A stretch of 64,000 bases of DNA, taken from positions 8,865,977 through 8,929,976 of the forward strand of contig OY755045.1 in the NCBI GenBank assembly GCA_963576565.1, in the 5' to 3' direction. The stretch is from Aspidapion aeneum. Taxonomy: Eukaryota; Arthropoda; Insecta; Coleoptera; Brentidae. Made by a program: the position numbers and the translations under genes. The notes under the pieces are model-generated. The model did no database searches and was not told where the DNA came from. It was given only the letters and a program-made list of their open reading frames with translations. Numbering within the stretch: position 1 is the stretch's first letter; each line of letters starts with the position of its first letter. Of this stretch, positions 55,500 to 64,000 are shown piece after piece.

Positions 55500-55953
55500 A
55501 CAAAATAACGGAAAAAATTGGAAATTATAAAAAGTAATGGTGTAGCTTTTGACAGATGTCAATCAAAGGAAAAAGCAGGCTTTAGAAAAGGTTTCAGTAC
55601 AGTTGACCACCTATTATTAACCATAAAGATACTAATAGAACGAGCCAACGAATACAACATTCCACTATATATTGCGTTAATAGACTTCGAAAAAGCTTTC
55701 GGTAGCATTGAGCACTGGACAATAAAAGCATATTTAATTAATAGCCAAATAGATCACAGATATACAGACTTAATAGTCAATATATAGCGAAGCAACAACA
55801 TCAATCAAAATCCACGACGGAACCAAGCCAATCTTCATAAGAAGAGCTGTCGACAGGGTGATACAATATCCTCTAAACTATTTAACCAGGACCTAGAAGA
55901 TGTTTTTAAAAACTTAGATTGGGAAGAAATAGGCATCAAACTAAGCGGACAAT

Positions 55954-57154
55954 CATTGGCGTAGCTAGCCTTGCTTTTCAGGGGGGGCTGTGGCCCCGGT
56001 CTATCTTGAACAAAAAGCAAACATAGGTTTTAAAGAGTCGTGCAAAGTGTGCAATGAATAAAAAAAAAATACGCGCATTAAATGTTCTAATATTTTAATA
56101 TAACAAATTTAATAATACATTTACCAACTTATTTATATGTATACGCAGGAAGTATGTAATTCAGCAATTCTACAAAGAAAGTTTTCTACGTCGCTGACTG
56201 AAAGCGTCTACCACACTGTCTAAGTCGACCTCAACATCTTTTTCTATGAATAACAATGACAAACCTGAGTGTCTCTCTTGAGTCATAGTTGTTCTAAGCC
56301 AATTAAAAACTCTCCTCATGGCAGAGAAAGACCTCTCGCCAGTTGCACTTGAAATAGGAAGAATACTCGCAACTTTAAAAAGTTGGTAGTGGTTTGGATA
56401 GTTGTTTTCTGCTATATGTTGTTTGATAGAATCATGACCAACAGTTTGATTTAACCGAAAAATACAATTCTTTAAAACGGTCATTTCTGCTCTTAGAGTA
56501 GATATATTAATATTAAAAATTTGCCGGTATTGCTCGACGAATTTATTCCATTTAACGACGTGGGAAAACTTAATATGAAAATGGTTATGAAATTGTCACC
56601 AAAATCGGAAAATTTTCATAAGACACTAAACGCTAACCTCAAAAAAACTAAAAAGATTATTATATTTATTTTAGAAAAACAGTTTAAAAAGGTCTTTTAT
56701 AACCTTACGACATCTACAACCCGATTTCGGAAACAGAAGGGCAAAGGTCGCTGTCTTTATTAAATGCGAAATTTAACTTACACTTCAATAGTATTTTACA
56801 AGATGTCGCCAATATGTATGAAATATTCAATATGCATAATTATGTTTAAATTTAAAAAATATTTTCGGGAAATTGCATAAGTGCAGAAAAGTTACCGATA
56901 ATTTAAAGAGAAAAAGCCTAATTCCGCAAGACAATGGCTTTTTCCTGAAATGTAAACATTATCTGAATGATTTTAAATTTTAATGCACCTATTTTATTTG
57001 AATATTTCCCGAAGAATAATAGAAAAGTATGTATTTTCAGCGTCATGTTCTTTTACTAGTAGTCGGTAGGGGAGGCCTAAAATATCTTAGGGGGGGCCTA
57101 AGGGACTTCAGGGGGGGGCCAGGCCCCCCCTGGCCCCCCCTACCTACGCAAATG
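55954..57154 (-). mobile_element. 1.2-kb hAT element
   Basis: CATTGGCGTAGCTAG at the left and, on the other strand, CATTTGCGTAGGTAG form the TIR (13/15), followed by GC-rich GGGGGG blocks. They are flanked by a perfect 8-bp duplication CGGACAAT (55946-55953, 57155-57162). It is a non-autonomous deletion derivative carrying only the transposase C-terminus. Confidence 0.92.
56170..56484 (-). pseudogene. hAT transposase C-terminal dimerisation region
   Basis: The 104-residue frame contains NYPNHYQLFKVASILPISSA, then TGERSFSAMRRVFNWLRTTM, TQERHSGLSLLFI and a charged tail. The phrase LPxSSATGERSFSAMRRVKNWLRSTM is the signature of the hAT C-terminal dimerisation domain that closes the transposase fold. 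The N-terminal zinc finger and DDE residues are absent because the element is internally deleted. The frame itself is intact, so decay is recent or the deletion is old and passively mobilised. Confidence 0.85.
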
Positions 57155-57515
57155 CGGACAATACTTGAACCAATGTATAAACTGTACTTATATATGGATC
57201 CCAGACCTGGACACTTACAAAATCAAACATGGATAAGGTAACAAAAGCCCAAAGATCAATGTAAAGCTAACAGGTAGAAAAAGGAATGAATGGATAAGAA
57301 ATAAAACAAAAGTAAGGGGTGTCAGAGAAGAAGTAGCAAAATGAAAATGGAAATTTGTAATCATATCAGCAAGAAAAACGATCGATGGAACAAATGTATT
57401 GTAAACTGGAGACCCTTGAAAAATAAAAAAAGTAGGGAAAGACCCCAAATGAGATGAGTGGAAGATATTGGGGGAGGCCTATGTCCAAAGATGGATCGAA
57501 GTAGGCTAATAATAT

Positions 57516-58499
57516 TGAACGATTTAAGGGGTTCAGCAAGGAAGTATTCCGCCTTGTTTAGATAAAATAATTCAAATAATTAGTGTACTATAAGCTTTTT
57601 GTGCCTTAGCTTTTTCGAATATTAGTTTTGGGAGTTCCGCAAGGAAGCATCTTAAGTGCGTGTTGGTTATTTGTGATATTACTAGTGAATCATCATTTTT
57701 CTTAGCCAATTTTTCAAATTTGGTTTTTATAAGGGCTTGAATATAATCAAAATTCAAAATGATTCTATTTTTTCCTTTGAGAAATCTTCGAAGTACTCGA
57801 TCATCCTTTACAAACAAAGAGGCTCGTTGAAAACGGAACATTCGACATCTTTTTAAAATTCAAAGCTCGCTCGAAAGCTGACACTGGTTAAGTTTTAGGA
57901 ATTCTTTTTTCCGCTTTGAGACCTACGTGTATTGGATTTATCTTTATGTTATTTTTAAATGACTTTGAAGGGATTACGTTTGATTTTTAAAGGGTTAGGT
58001 GCAGATCTTTATCCCAAAGGACATCGCACAAATAACATGGGCACTGGGCTTCGGTGTAATTCTTTAAGACTTACGTATCTTATAGACGAAATTTTGGATT
58101 ACCTTAACACTGGGTGTGATAAGGTGTCAAATGAAAAGGTCACTTATTTGAAAAATGCGTTACTATTAGCAGAAACTAATATAATAAATTATACTCGTTT
58201 CTGCTATTAGCAACCTTAAAGGTTGTGTCCTTTGGTCTAAAAATTTACCAAACTAAACTATCGTTCACGATTGTATCGTGCTATCGTCAAAATGATTTGA
58301 CATATTTGCCTGACAACATTGTCAAATTGCAAATTTTAGATGAAAATTCCAAAGCTTCTGAACCCCATCCCAAGATTTGTCCCATTTAAGCGTTGTATGG
58401 GACGATCTCCACTATATCATATGTGAGTCTGAAAATATTCCACCGAAGCCCAACGCTCATGTTTTTTGTGCGACGTCATTTACTTCTTAGTCTTTTACT
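57516..58499. other. Unassigned stretch
   Basis: Small open frames (minus 57572-57841; plus 57959-58210) show no recognisable family. Confidence 0.35.
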
Positions 58500-59364
58500 G
58501 ATTGCTTTGTGGGCTCGTTTTCAGAGTAGTAGTGTGGGGTAGGCTCTAGGCCCGACGACTAGGTGCATGAAGCGCCCTTTTCGCCAACCCCCCTACTGCA
58601 TCCTTCCTTCGCTCAGGAATCTGCCCGTCTTCTGTACAAAGGCCAGAATATCGGGCCACCTCAGATTCAGAAAGTCCTCCGTCTCAAAGGCTTCCTCTTC
58701 GAATACCTCTCTTCTTGCCTCCTTGTATGCTTCACATGATGAGAGGAAATGCGCCGAAGTCTCGTCCTCGGTCCAACATCGCTCGCACGTCGCGTTCTCC
58801 TTCACTCTCATCTTTGCCAGGTGTCCTTGTAGGACGCAGTGTCCGATTAGTACTACCACTATGGCTCCTACCTCTTTTCGTGTTCTACGGAGCAGCCAGT
58901 CCCTACAGGACTTGCTGTATCCTGTCACATATTCCTTCGCCTGTCTGGCGTTTCCTGTGTTGGTCCATTCCTTTTGTATTTCTTTCTGGTTCCACTCTGT
59001 TAGGGCCGTCTTCATTTGCCCTCTTGTGAGCCCCAGGAAAGGTTCTGACTCGACGCATTTCTGCCGGGATCCTCCCCTGGCGAGTTCATCAGCTTTCTGG
59101 TTTCCTGGAACTCCCATGTGGTCTGGGACCCATACGAGCTCCACTTCTCTTACGCCGGCCAACTCCTGAAGTACATCCGCACACTCCTGCACCAAACCCG
59201 CGGACATGGTTGGTTTGCATAGTGCTTTCAGCGCAGCTTGACTGTCTGAACAAATGCAGAGGCGTTTTCCTGTTTCGTTCCTAATTTCTTCGTCCCATGT
59301 TACCGCCAGTATAGCGTAAACCTCCGCCTGAAACACTGATGAATTGGATCCTCCTTAGGTTGAG
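58500..59364 (-). pseudogene. I/R1-type LINE ORF2: RNase H domain and zinc knuckle
   Basis: The frame 58593-59336 (247 residues) opens in an RNase H domain: FQAEVYAIL (catalytic Glu 5), CSDSQAALKAL (Asp 31) and VWVPDHMGVPGNQKADELAR (Asp 83; the usual WVPGH reads WVPDH). A C-terminal C-x2-C-x8-H-x4-C knuckle follows (CERC at 184-187, His 196, Cys 201). Upstream codons GGSNSSV are in frame beyond a stop near 59360. This is the end of ORF2 of an LINE with an RNase H, such as the I, R1 or Loa group. It ends with GRMQ and a short 3' UTR. The reverse transcriptase is missing, so this is 5'-truncated. Confidence 0.85.
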
Positions 59365-59394
59365 GTTAAGTGTTTCCTAGGTTTTAAGCCTGCT

Positions 59395-59520
59395 GTCCAT
59401 GGAGTGTATCATCCCCGCGGATTTTTTTTTCTCAAGCTTTGATTGGCTGAAATTTTTAAATTAACCAATCAGAGTCCAAGAAACGATAAACCCACGCGTA
59501 TAATATGCTCCATAGACTGG
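59395..59520. mobile_element. Short MITE
   Basis: GTCCATGGAGTGTATCATCC at the left and, complemented, GTCTATGGAGCATATTATAC at the right are imperfect inverted repeats, enclosing an inner GATTGGCTGAAAT / TTAACCAATCAG hairpin. Confidence 0.55.
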
Positions 59521-59811
59521 AGACTTTCAAAAAATCTTCAGATGCGGCAAACATTTTTTAAAACTTGTCATGTTTCCTTTTTTTACATTCAGAATCAATC
59601 GCTTTTTTCTCAAAGTTTTGTGAGATATTATCCAAGTTAGGATATCGATTGTAATTTTTTAAAAACTTATCTTGTTACACGGTCCTTTCCCACATGGAGA
59701 GTACTTGTGATCCAGTGCACCGGGTCCAAAGAAATTTCATAAAAGTATGAAAAATTTATAACCCGACCGAAAGTCTAGCGTGGTTTATGACCCGTCCGTT
59801 TCTACGATGTT
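59521..59811. other. Unassigned stretch
   Basis: Nothing recognised. Confidence 0.4.
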
Positions 59812-60645
59812 TTATTGCGTTTCTCGAACTTTTGGGCGAACCTTATATATATATAAAGTTGTAAAATGTGTCCAATAAATTTCGAAAGACGGATGGTTTT
59901 TGAAAAAGCGTTCAAAGTGATTTAGTAGCCATCGAGGAACGTACTTTATTAAATTGAGGCGTTTATACGCTTGCCAATTGCCCAACTGCGCACGTATGGA
60001 GTACATTTGATAGTTTTAGTTTGAGTTTTATCGACTTTTAAACACTTGACTCAATTTATTATAATTTGTTTTCCTTCAATCTGAGAATTGATGGTGCACC
60101 TCACGATTTAAGAATGGATTTTCATCGGCCCAGTACACGTAGTTATGTCTGTTAAACACCCTGCAGTTTGTAAACCTGCTTTTATCGGACCACAGAACCT
60201 TAAGCGGAAATTAAGGGTTTTCTTCCGATTTTTGTATGAACCAATTGCAAAACAAGGTTCTTCTTTCTAAGTCACCATCTCGGAGTGCTTGACTAATATG
60301 TGTTGCATATGGATGATACTTAAATTTTTTAAGAATTCTTCGTGCAGTTGATTTGGGTACTTCAACATTATTTTCCAGTTCACGAAGAGAGATGCGAGGA
60401 TTGTCAACGACACTTTGTAAAACCAGAGCTTCAATATTTTTATTAGATTGTCGACTACGATTTTGTTTTTTAAAGGAACCATATTTAATTAAATTATTTC
60501 TAAGTATTCTGAAGATTGACAAACCTGGTTGTCCTCTTTCTGGATATCTCTGAAAGTACATATCTCGAGCTCTATTAGCATTCTGATTACACAAAATATA
60601 ACATTCATACATATCTAATTTCTTCCAATTTGAAAACCTTTTCAT
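59812..60645 (-). pseudogene. Mariner-like transposase: helix-turn-helix N-terminus and first DDE segment
   Basis: The frame 60211-60645 gives YECYILCNQNANRARDMYFQ, RYPERGQPGLSIFRILRN, SVVDNPRISLRELENNVEVP, STARRILKKFKYHPYATHIS, QALRDGDLERRTLFCNWFIQ and KSEENP, followed by a stop. In the same frame beyond the stop comes FPLKVLWSDKSRFTN, RVFNRHNYVYWADENPF (first catalytic Asp in WSDKSRF). This arrangement, an HTH of the DUF4817 type plus the 'SDES.F..G..N..N.RYWA' block, is common in insect mariner/Tc-like transposases. The remaining DDE/D residues are lost, and the 59812-60006 frame is not recognisable. Confidence 0.7.
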
Positions 60646-60894
60646 GTTAAATTTGATTGATAATGTGACAAAAAAAATCTTAAGTAATGTAGAATGTTAC
60701 GTAGGTATGACAACAAACGCCTTTGTTTCACAGCCAACCAAGTGAAAACCAATTTTTTAAATAAATTCACATTTTCCGTTAGTCAAAGATTAGTTTTTGC
60801 TCGATATTTTAGTAACCCCTGTAGATATCTTTAATATTGATACAGCACCTGATTGGACTTAGAATAACGCAACTTTTTTCTTATTTAAACAAAT
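60646..60894. other. Unassigned stretch
   Basis: Probable 5' flank of the mariner-like remnant. No TIR was recognised. Confidence 0.35.
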
Positions 60895-60945
60895 CAGTGG
60901 CGGATCCAGGGGAGGGGCACTAGGGGCACTTGCCCCCCTCCGAAA
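60895..60945 (+). mobile_element. hAT-like terminus
   Basis: CAGTGGCGGATCCAGGGGAG followed by GGGCACTAGGGGCACTTGCC is a typical hAT MITE left end. No matching right end was found downstream. Confidence 0.45.
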
Positions 60946-61159
60946 ATTTTACTCGTATCTCTTACCGTTTCCGAAATCCTCATGTAGTTGCTTTTATCTG
61001 GGACGCCCTGTATGTTATCTGGCACCGTTTAGGATATGTTTGCGATCAATTGACCACAGTTAGGTGTAACACAGATTTTGATCTGATAACAAGAGGACAT
61101 CACGGGAGCTGTGATTTAAGAAAAATAAAGTTAAATTATTTAAAATAAAAATTAAACAA

Positions 61160-61240
61160 AAAATCTCGCGGCGAATTTTTTCTGCGACAAATTGGCCGGC
61201 GGCGAATTGTCCCCGCGGCGAATTGGCCGCAGCGTGTACG
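61160..61240. repeat. GCGGCGAATTG-type short repeat
   Basis: GCGGCGAATT recurs at 61168, 61198 and 61215, with GGCCGGCGGCG and GGCCGCAGCG variants. It is GC-rich against an AT-rich background. It may be the end of a MITE. Confidence 0.55.
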
Positions 61241-61422
61241 GTCGCCAACTATTTTAATGTCATGTAAAAATTGCTTAAACTTCTAGATATGTAGAGATTT
61301 TAGCAGACTTTAAAAAATGCTAACGAAAATCGTGGGGTGTTGCCAAACCCCCACTGTTTTCTTGTAATCTAAAAATGTTGGAAATGTAAGATGACATTAA
61401 AAAAGTGTGCGACTGTACATGT

Positions 61423-61632
61423 AGTCAGGGACTTTTTTAAATTGCCGCGCTTGAAAATTAAACATTTTCCTACTTGAAATTAGGAAAACCATTTTGAACC
61501 AAACCAAAAAAAATATTGAAATTAATCTCTGTCTGTATATGTGCGTATTTAACAAACTCTTTTACCTTATATTTTAACAATGATAAACATTGAGAGAAGA
61601 AAATACAACGGCAATTTAAAAACTCCCTGACT
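61423..61632. mobile_element. 210-bp hAT-like MITE with perfect 8-bp TSD
   Basis: AGTCAGGGACTTTTTTAAAT and TGCCG at the left mirror CGGCAATTTAAAAACTCCCT and GACT at the right. They are flanked by GTACATGT on both sides (61415-61422, 61633-61640). Confidence 0.85.
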
Positions 61633-61964
61633 GTACATGTAACGATATCTCGTTCTGAAAAACGATGTTGGAAATGTTTTAAAAGACTACCTACAGTTTA
61701 CACGAGCGAGAATTCAATAAATAATCGGAGATGGACACAAGGGTCTGCAAGACACTTCGGTTAACAAGATCTGAAACGAATAAGAGTTATTTTTTGCTTA
61801 TTTTTTTCTTCGTGTGGATGGGACTTGTAATATAATGTGTTTTGGACACGCAATCATGTACTATGAAACTTAATACATTAAAATTGCACAAAAATCTAAT
61901 CGAAGACATTCTCAACTGAAAGGTTCAGTTCAGTTACTTCAAAATATGTAAAAATCTGGGGGAC
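61633..61964. other. Unassigned stretch
   Basis: Nothing recognised. Confidence 0.4.
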
Positions 61965-62670
61965 GTTAGTTCTTGAAACATTTCAGCCCATATTTGACCA
62001 ATCTTAAACTCTACTTCGGAATGAGCTACGAAACTCAAACCTTGCACAGTCGTAGATCGTTATAGAGTTAACAATCCCTCCAAGTTTCATGGGCTTCCAT
62101 AAAGTAGTAAAGTAGTTACAAAATTTCAAAAACCGTCGAAATTGCCATTCACTCACTCATGTATAGATCATCAAAATTCTACTGTACTTCCAGACATGCT
62201 ACAAAGCTGAAATTTGGCAGACTGATAGAAATTATTACCAAACCTCTGGAAAAAATAAAAAATCTCAAAATTCTAATTTACTTCCCTATACATGGAAAGT
62301 TATGTAAAAGTAACATTGTTCACTTCCAAAAACGCTAGAGAGCTGAGCTTTCGTTGACTGATAGGAACTATGATAAAACTATAGGAAAAAATTAAAAAAC
62401 CCCAAAATTATAATTTATCTCCCTCCCCTACAAATGTAAAGTAATGTAAAAGTAACATTGCCCACTTCCAGAAACGCTAGAGAGCTGAGCTTTGAAAGGC
62501 CGATAGAAACTATGATAAAACTATAGAAAAATAGGAAAAATTTTAAAACCCCAAAATTTTAATTTACTTCCCTTCCCAATACATGTAAAGTTATGTAAAA
62601 CGCTAGAAAGCTGAGCTTTGAAGGCTGATAGGAACTATGATAAAACCTTGGAAAAAACTTCCTCAGAATT
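61965..62670. repeat. Tandem repeat I, array 2
   Basis: The same lead (ACATTTCAGCCCATATTTGA) and units (GTAACATTGCCCACTTCCAG, CGCTAGAGAGCTGAGCTTTG) as 35330-36120, with about four units. The 30-bp TIRs of element Z are not present here. Confidence 0.8.
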
Positions 62671-62781
62671 TTAAATAAGGCATTACAAACGTTTTGAACA
62701 ATATTCCGCATATTTTACTACATAAAAAAAATTAAATAATATTCAATTCCTTGAAAAAAAAAATTTAATCATAACAAAAAC

Positions 62782-63066
62782 ATTTCATGTAAAAAAAGCC
62801 AAGTACGCGAAAATGGTATTCCGTAAAAATAATTGAGATAAAAGTAAAGCCAAGTTCTCCAATACAAATTTTAAAATGAAAGGTTTTTACTAGTTTGGAA
62901 ATGTTTTTCTAAACTTGCATGGCTATTACGGCTGCAAACACTCTTTGGATGTAGTAACAAAGTTTAAAAAAACATTTCCAAACTATTAAGATCCTTTTAT
63001 TTTAAAACTTGGCTTTACTTTTATCTCAACTCTTTTTGTACTTGGCTTTTTTTTACATGAAATGTT
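62782..63066. repeat. Foldback repeat with ~105-bp arms
   Basis: CATTTCATGTAAAAAAAGCC, then ATAAAAGTAAAGCCAAG and AGTTTGGAAATGTTTTT at the left are mirrored at the right. One arm recurs at 29111-29200. Confidence 0.75.
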
Positions 63067-63372
63067 ATTGTTATGATAGACAATATTTCTAATTGACACA
63101 TTGCCTTGCATAGTTTAACCCCAAAAATTAGCACCTTCTGGTAACAACCGTCAGCTAACCGAAACCGTAAATATTTACCAACTAGTTAGGGAAAATATAT
63201 CACTTCTATTTAACGACGAGCCATAAAATCCTACCTACAAGCAAGATAGGTAGGTAGTATTACCAGTACCATACCATATAACACTAACATAAAATTTTGT
63301 TGTTCTTTATTTAAGAAAAAGTAAACTGTACAGGGTGATTTAAATTGGACACGAAGCTAAGATTTTTTTAGA
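63067..63372. other. Unassigned stretch
   Basis: Nothing recognised. Confidence 0.4.
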
Positions 63373-64000
63373 TATATATCGGCGTTGGATCTGGAGTTGT
63401 TAGTATATGTATTTAGTCTATGTTAGTATTCAAGAAAAAGTCGAGATTAAACATAGTCTCGGCCAATTGACTACTATATTTCAGGCTGAACTCGTAGCCA
63501 TTGAACTGTGTGCTCGGTGGATTACTGACCACGAATGGACCAACAGGACAATAAAAATCTTCTCCGACATTCAAGCAGCCTTAAGAGCTCTTGATTCCTA
63601 TACGGTCTCATCGAGAACCGTGAGGAGCTGTAAGGATTTACTGAATGAGCTTGGTAGCGCTAACAATGTGTCATTAGAATGGATACCAGGGAATTCTGGG
63701 CACGAGGGAAATGAGGTCGCAGACCTAGCAGCGAGGGAAGCGGCATCTTCCGAATTTTTCGGCCCCGAGCCAGCCATGGGGATATCATGCTATGCTGCTA
63801 AATCAACCATATTAAAATGGATGGAGAATAGCTTCCAACAATACTGGATAAATATACCAGAACTGGCTCACTCTAAAGAGTTCATTAAAGGACCTTGTAG
63901 AAACAGAGCCAGGAACATTATTGGACTTACCAGACAGGAAATACGTTATAGTGACTGATCTTTTTACGGGTCACTGTCGACTGAGAGTACCCATGCACAG
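63373..64000 (+). pseudogene. I/R1-type LINE ORF2: RNase H domain (runs off window)
   Basis: The frame 63407-63958 reads TTIFQAELVAIELCARWI (Glu 28), KIFSDIQAALRALDSYTV (Asp 54) and EWIPGNSGHEGNEVADLAAR (Asp 106; the usual PGH His is Asn). Then come FGPEPAMGIS and RNIIGLTRQE before a TGA. Translation in the neighbouring frame resumes TDLFTGHCRLRVPMH, so a one-base shift near 63950 splits the tail. The 5' limit is about 63373, where GVGSGVVS-like residues begin. It differs from the RNase H copy at 58593-59336, so it represents a second family of the same general group. Confidence 0.8.

Larger units (their letters stand above)
55500..57515 (+). mobile_element. LINE family B copy, split by a hAT element
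   Basis: 55518-55787 encodes EKAGFRKGFSTVDHLLLTIK, ILIERANEYNIPLYIALIDF and EKAFGSIEHWTIKAYLI (RT finger/palm with the first catalytic Asp in LIDFEKAF), continuing ATTSIKIHDGTKPIF. After the insertion, 57163-57515 gives the 3' tail, including GACCTGGACACTTACAAAAT and GTGGAAGATATTGGGGGAGG. The catalytic YADD region is deleted. Confidence 0.8.

Noticed and set aside
58567..59169. A 200-residue plus-strand frame
   Set aside because: It is the antisense shadow of the RNase H-bearing LINE frame on the minus strand.

Overview
This 64 kb window looks like AT-rich intergenic DNA from a large, transposon-loaded arthropod genome, most likely an insect and possibly a beetle. The taxon is inferred from the style of the non-LTR retrotransposons, the THAP and ZMYM1-type hAT coding remnants and the overall AT richness. 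I found no intact host gene, no rRNA, no convincing functional tRNA, no operon-like organisation and no CRISPR array. Nearly every coding signal is a dead or partial mobile element. Many element boundaries could be placed from terminal inverted repeats (TIRs) plus target-site duplications (TSDs).

Retroelements. Three families of RTE-like LINEs recur as 5'-truncated, stop-ridden copies. Each family has its own microsatellite tail: A ends in (AT)n (1-259, 17465-18317, 48017-49067, 52356-53257), B ends in an ATAGA-type tail (260-917, 42530-44635, 49410-51430, 53585-53968, 55500-57515) and C ends in (TAG)n (5850-6287, 18918-19185, 19240-20199, 22119-22427, 24928-25800, 29678-30965). Also present are three Jockey copies (12875-13833, 38426-39583, 54735-55160), a CR1/L2-like reverse transcriptase (50012-51054), two RNase H-bearing I/R1-type LINE ends (58500-59364, 63373-64000) and a Penelope-like element (46489-47534).

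DNA transposons. hAT elements with readable 8-bp TSDs occur at 9797-12433, 37407-37591, 39845-42126, 55954-57154 and 61423-61632. There are Harbinger-like elements with TAA/TTA duplications (4737-5824, 31097-31237), TA-flanked palindromic elements (3193-4120, 42709-44216), a THAP-containing element (27127-28366), a mariner-like DDE remnant (59812-60645) and many short TIR elements.

Nesting is the main organising principle. LINE B copies are interrupted by a hAT, by a palindromic TA element and by a CR1-like LINE. A TA-flanked element interrupts repeat family D and carries a Jockey 3' fragment. A hAT carries a five-unit satellite array. Tandem arrays are prominent: a 169-bp satellite (37315-38315), a 322-bp satellite (40055-41679), a perfect (GACA)180 tract (33401-34123) and several minisatellites.

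The observation most worth following is in the 322-bp satellite. Every unit contains a three-way-junction motif that closely resembles a hammerhead self-cleaving ribozyme, with helix I strands GCTCGGG and CCCGAG, a CTGAATGA core, GAAA and a GTC cleavage triplet. The core has one extra A, so activity is uncertain. The architecture nevertheless matches the known retrozyme and satellite-hammerhead pattern, here carried inside a TSD-flanked hAT element.
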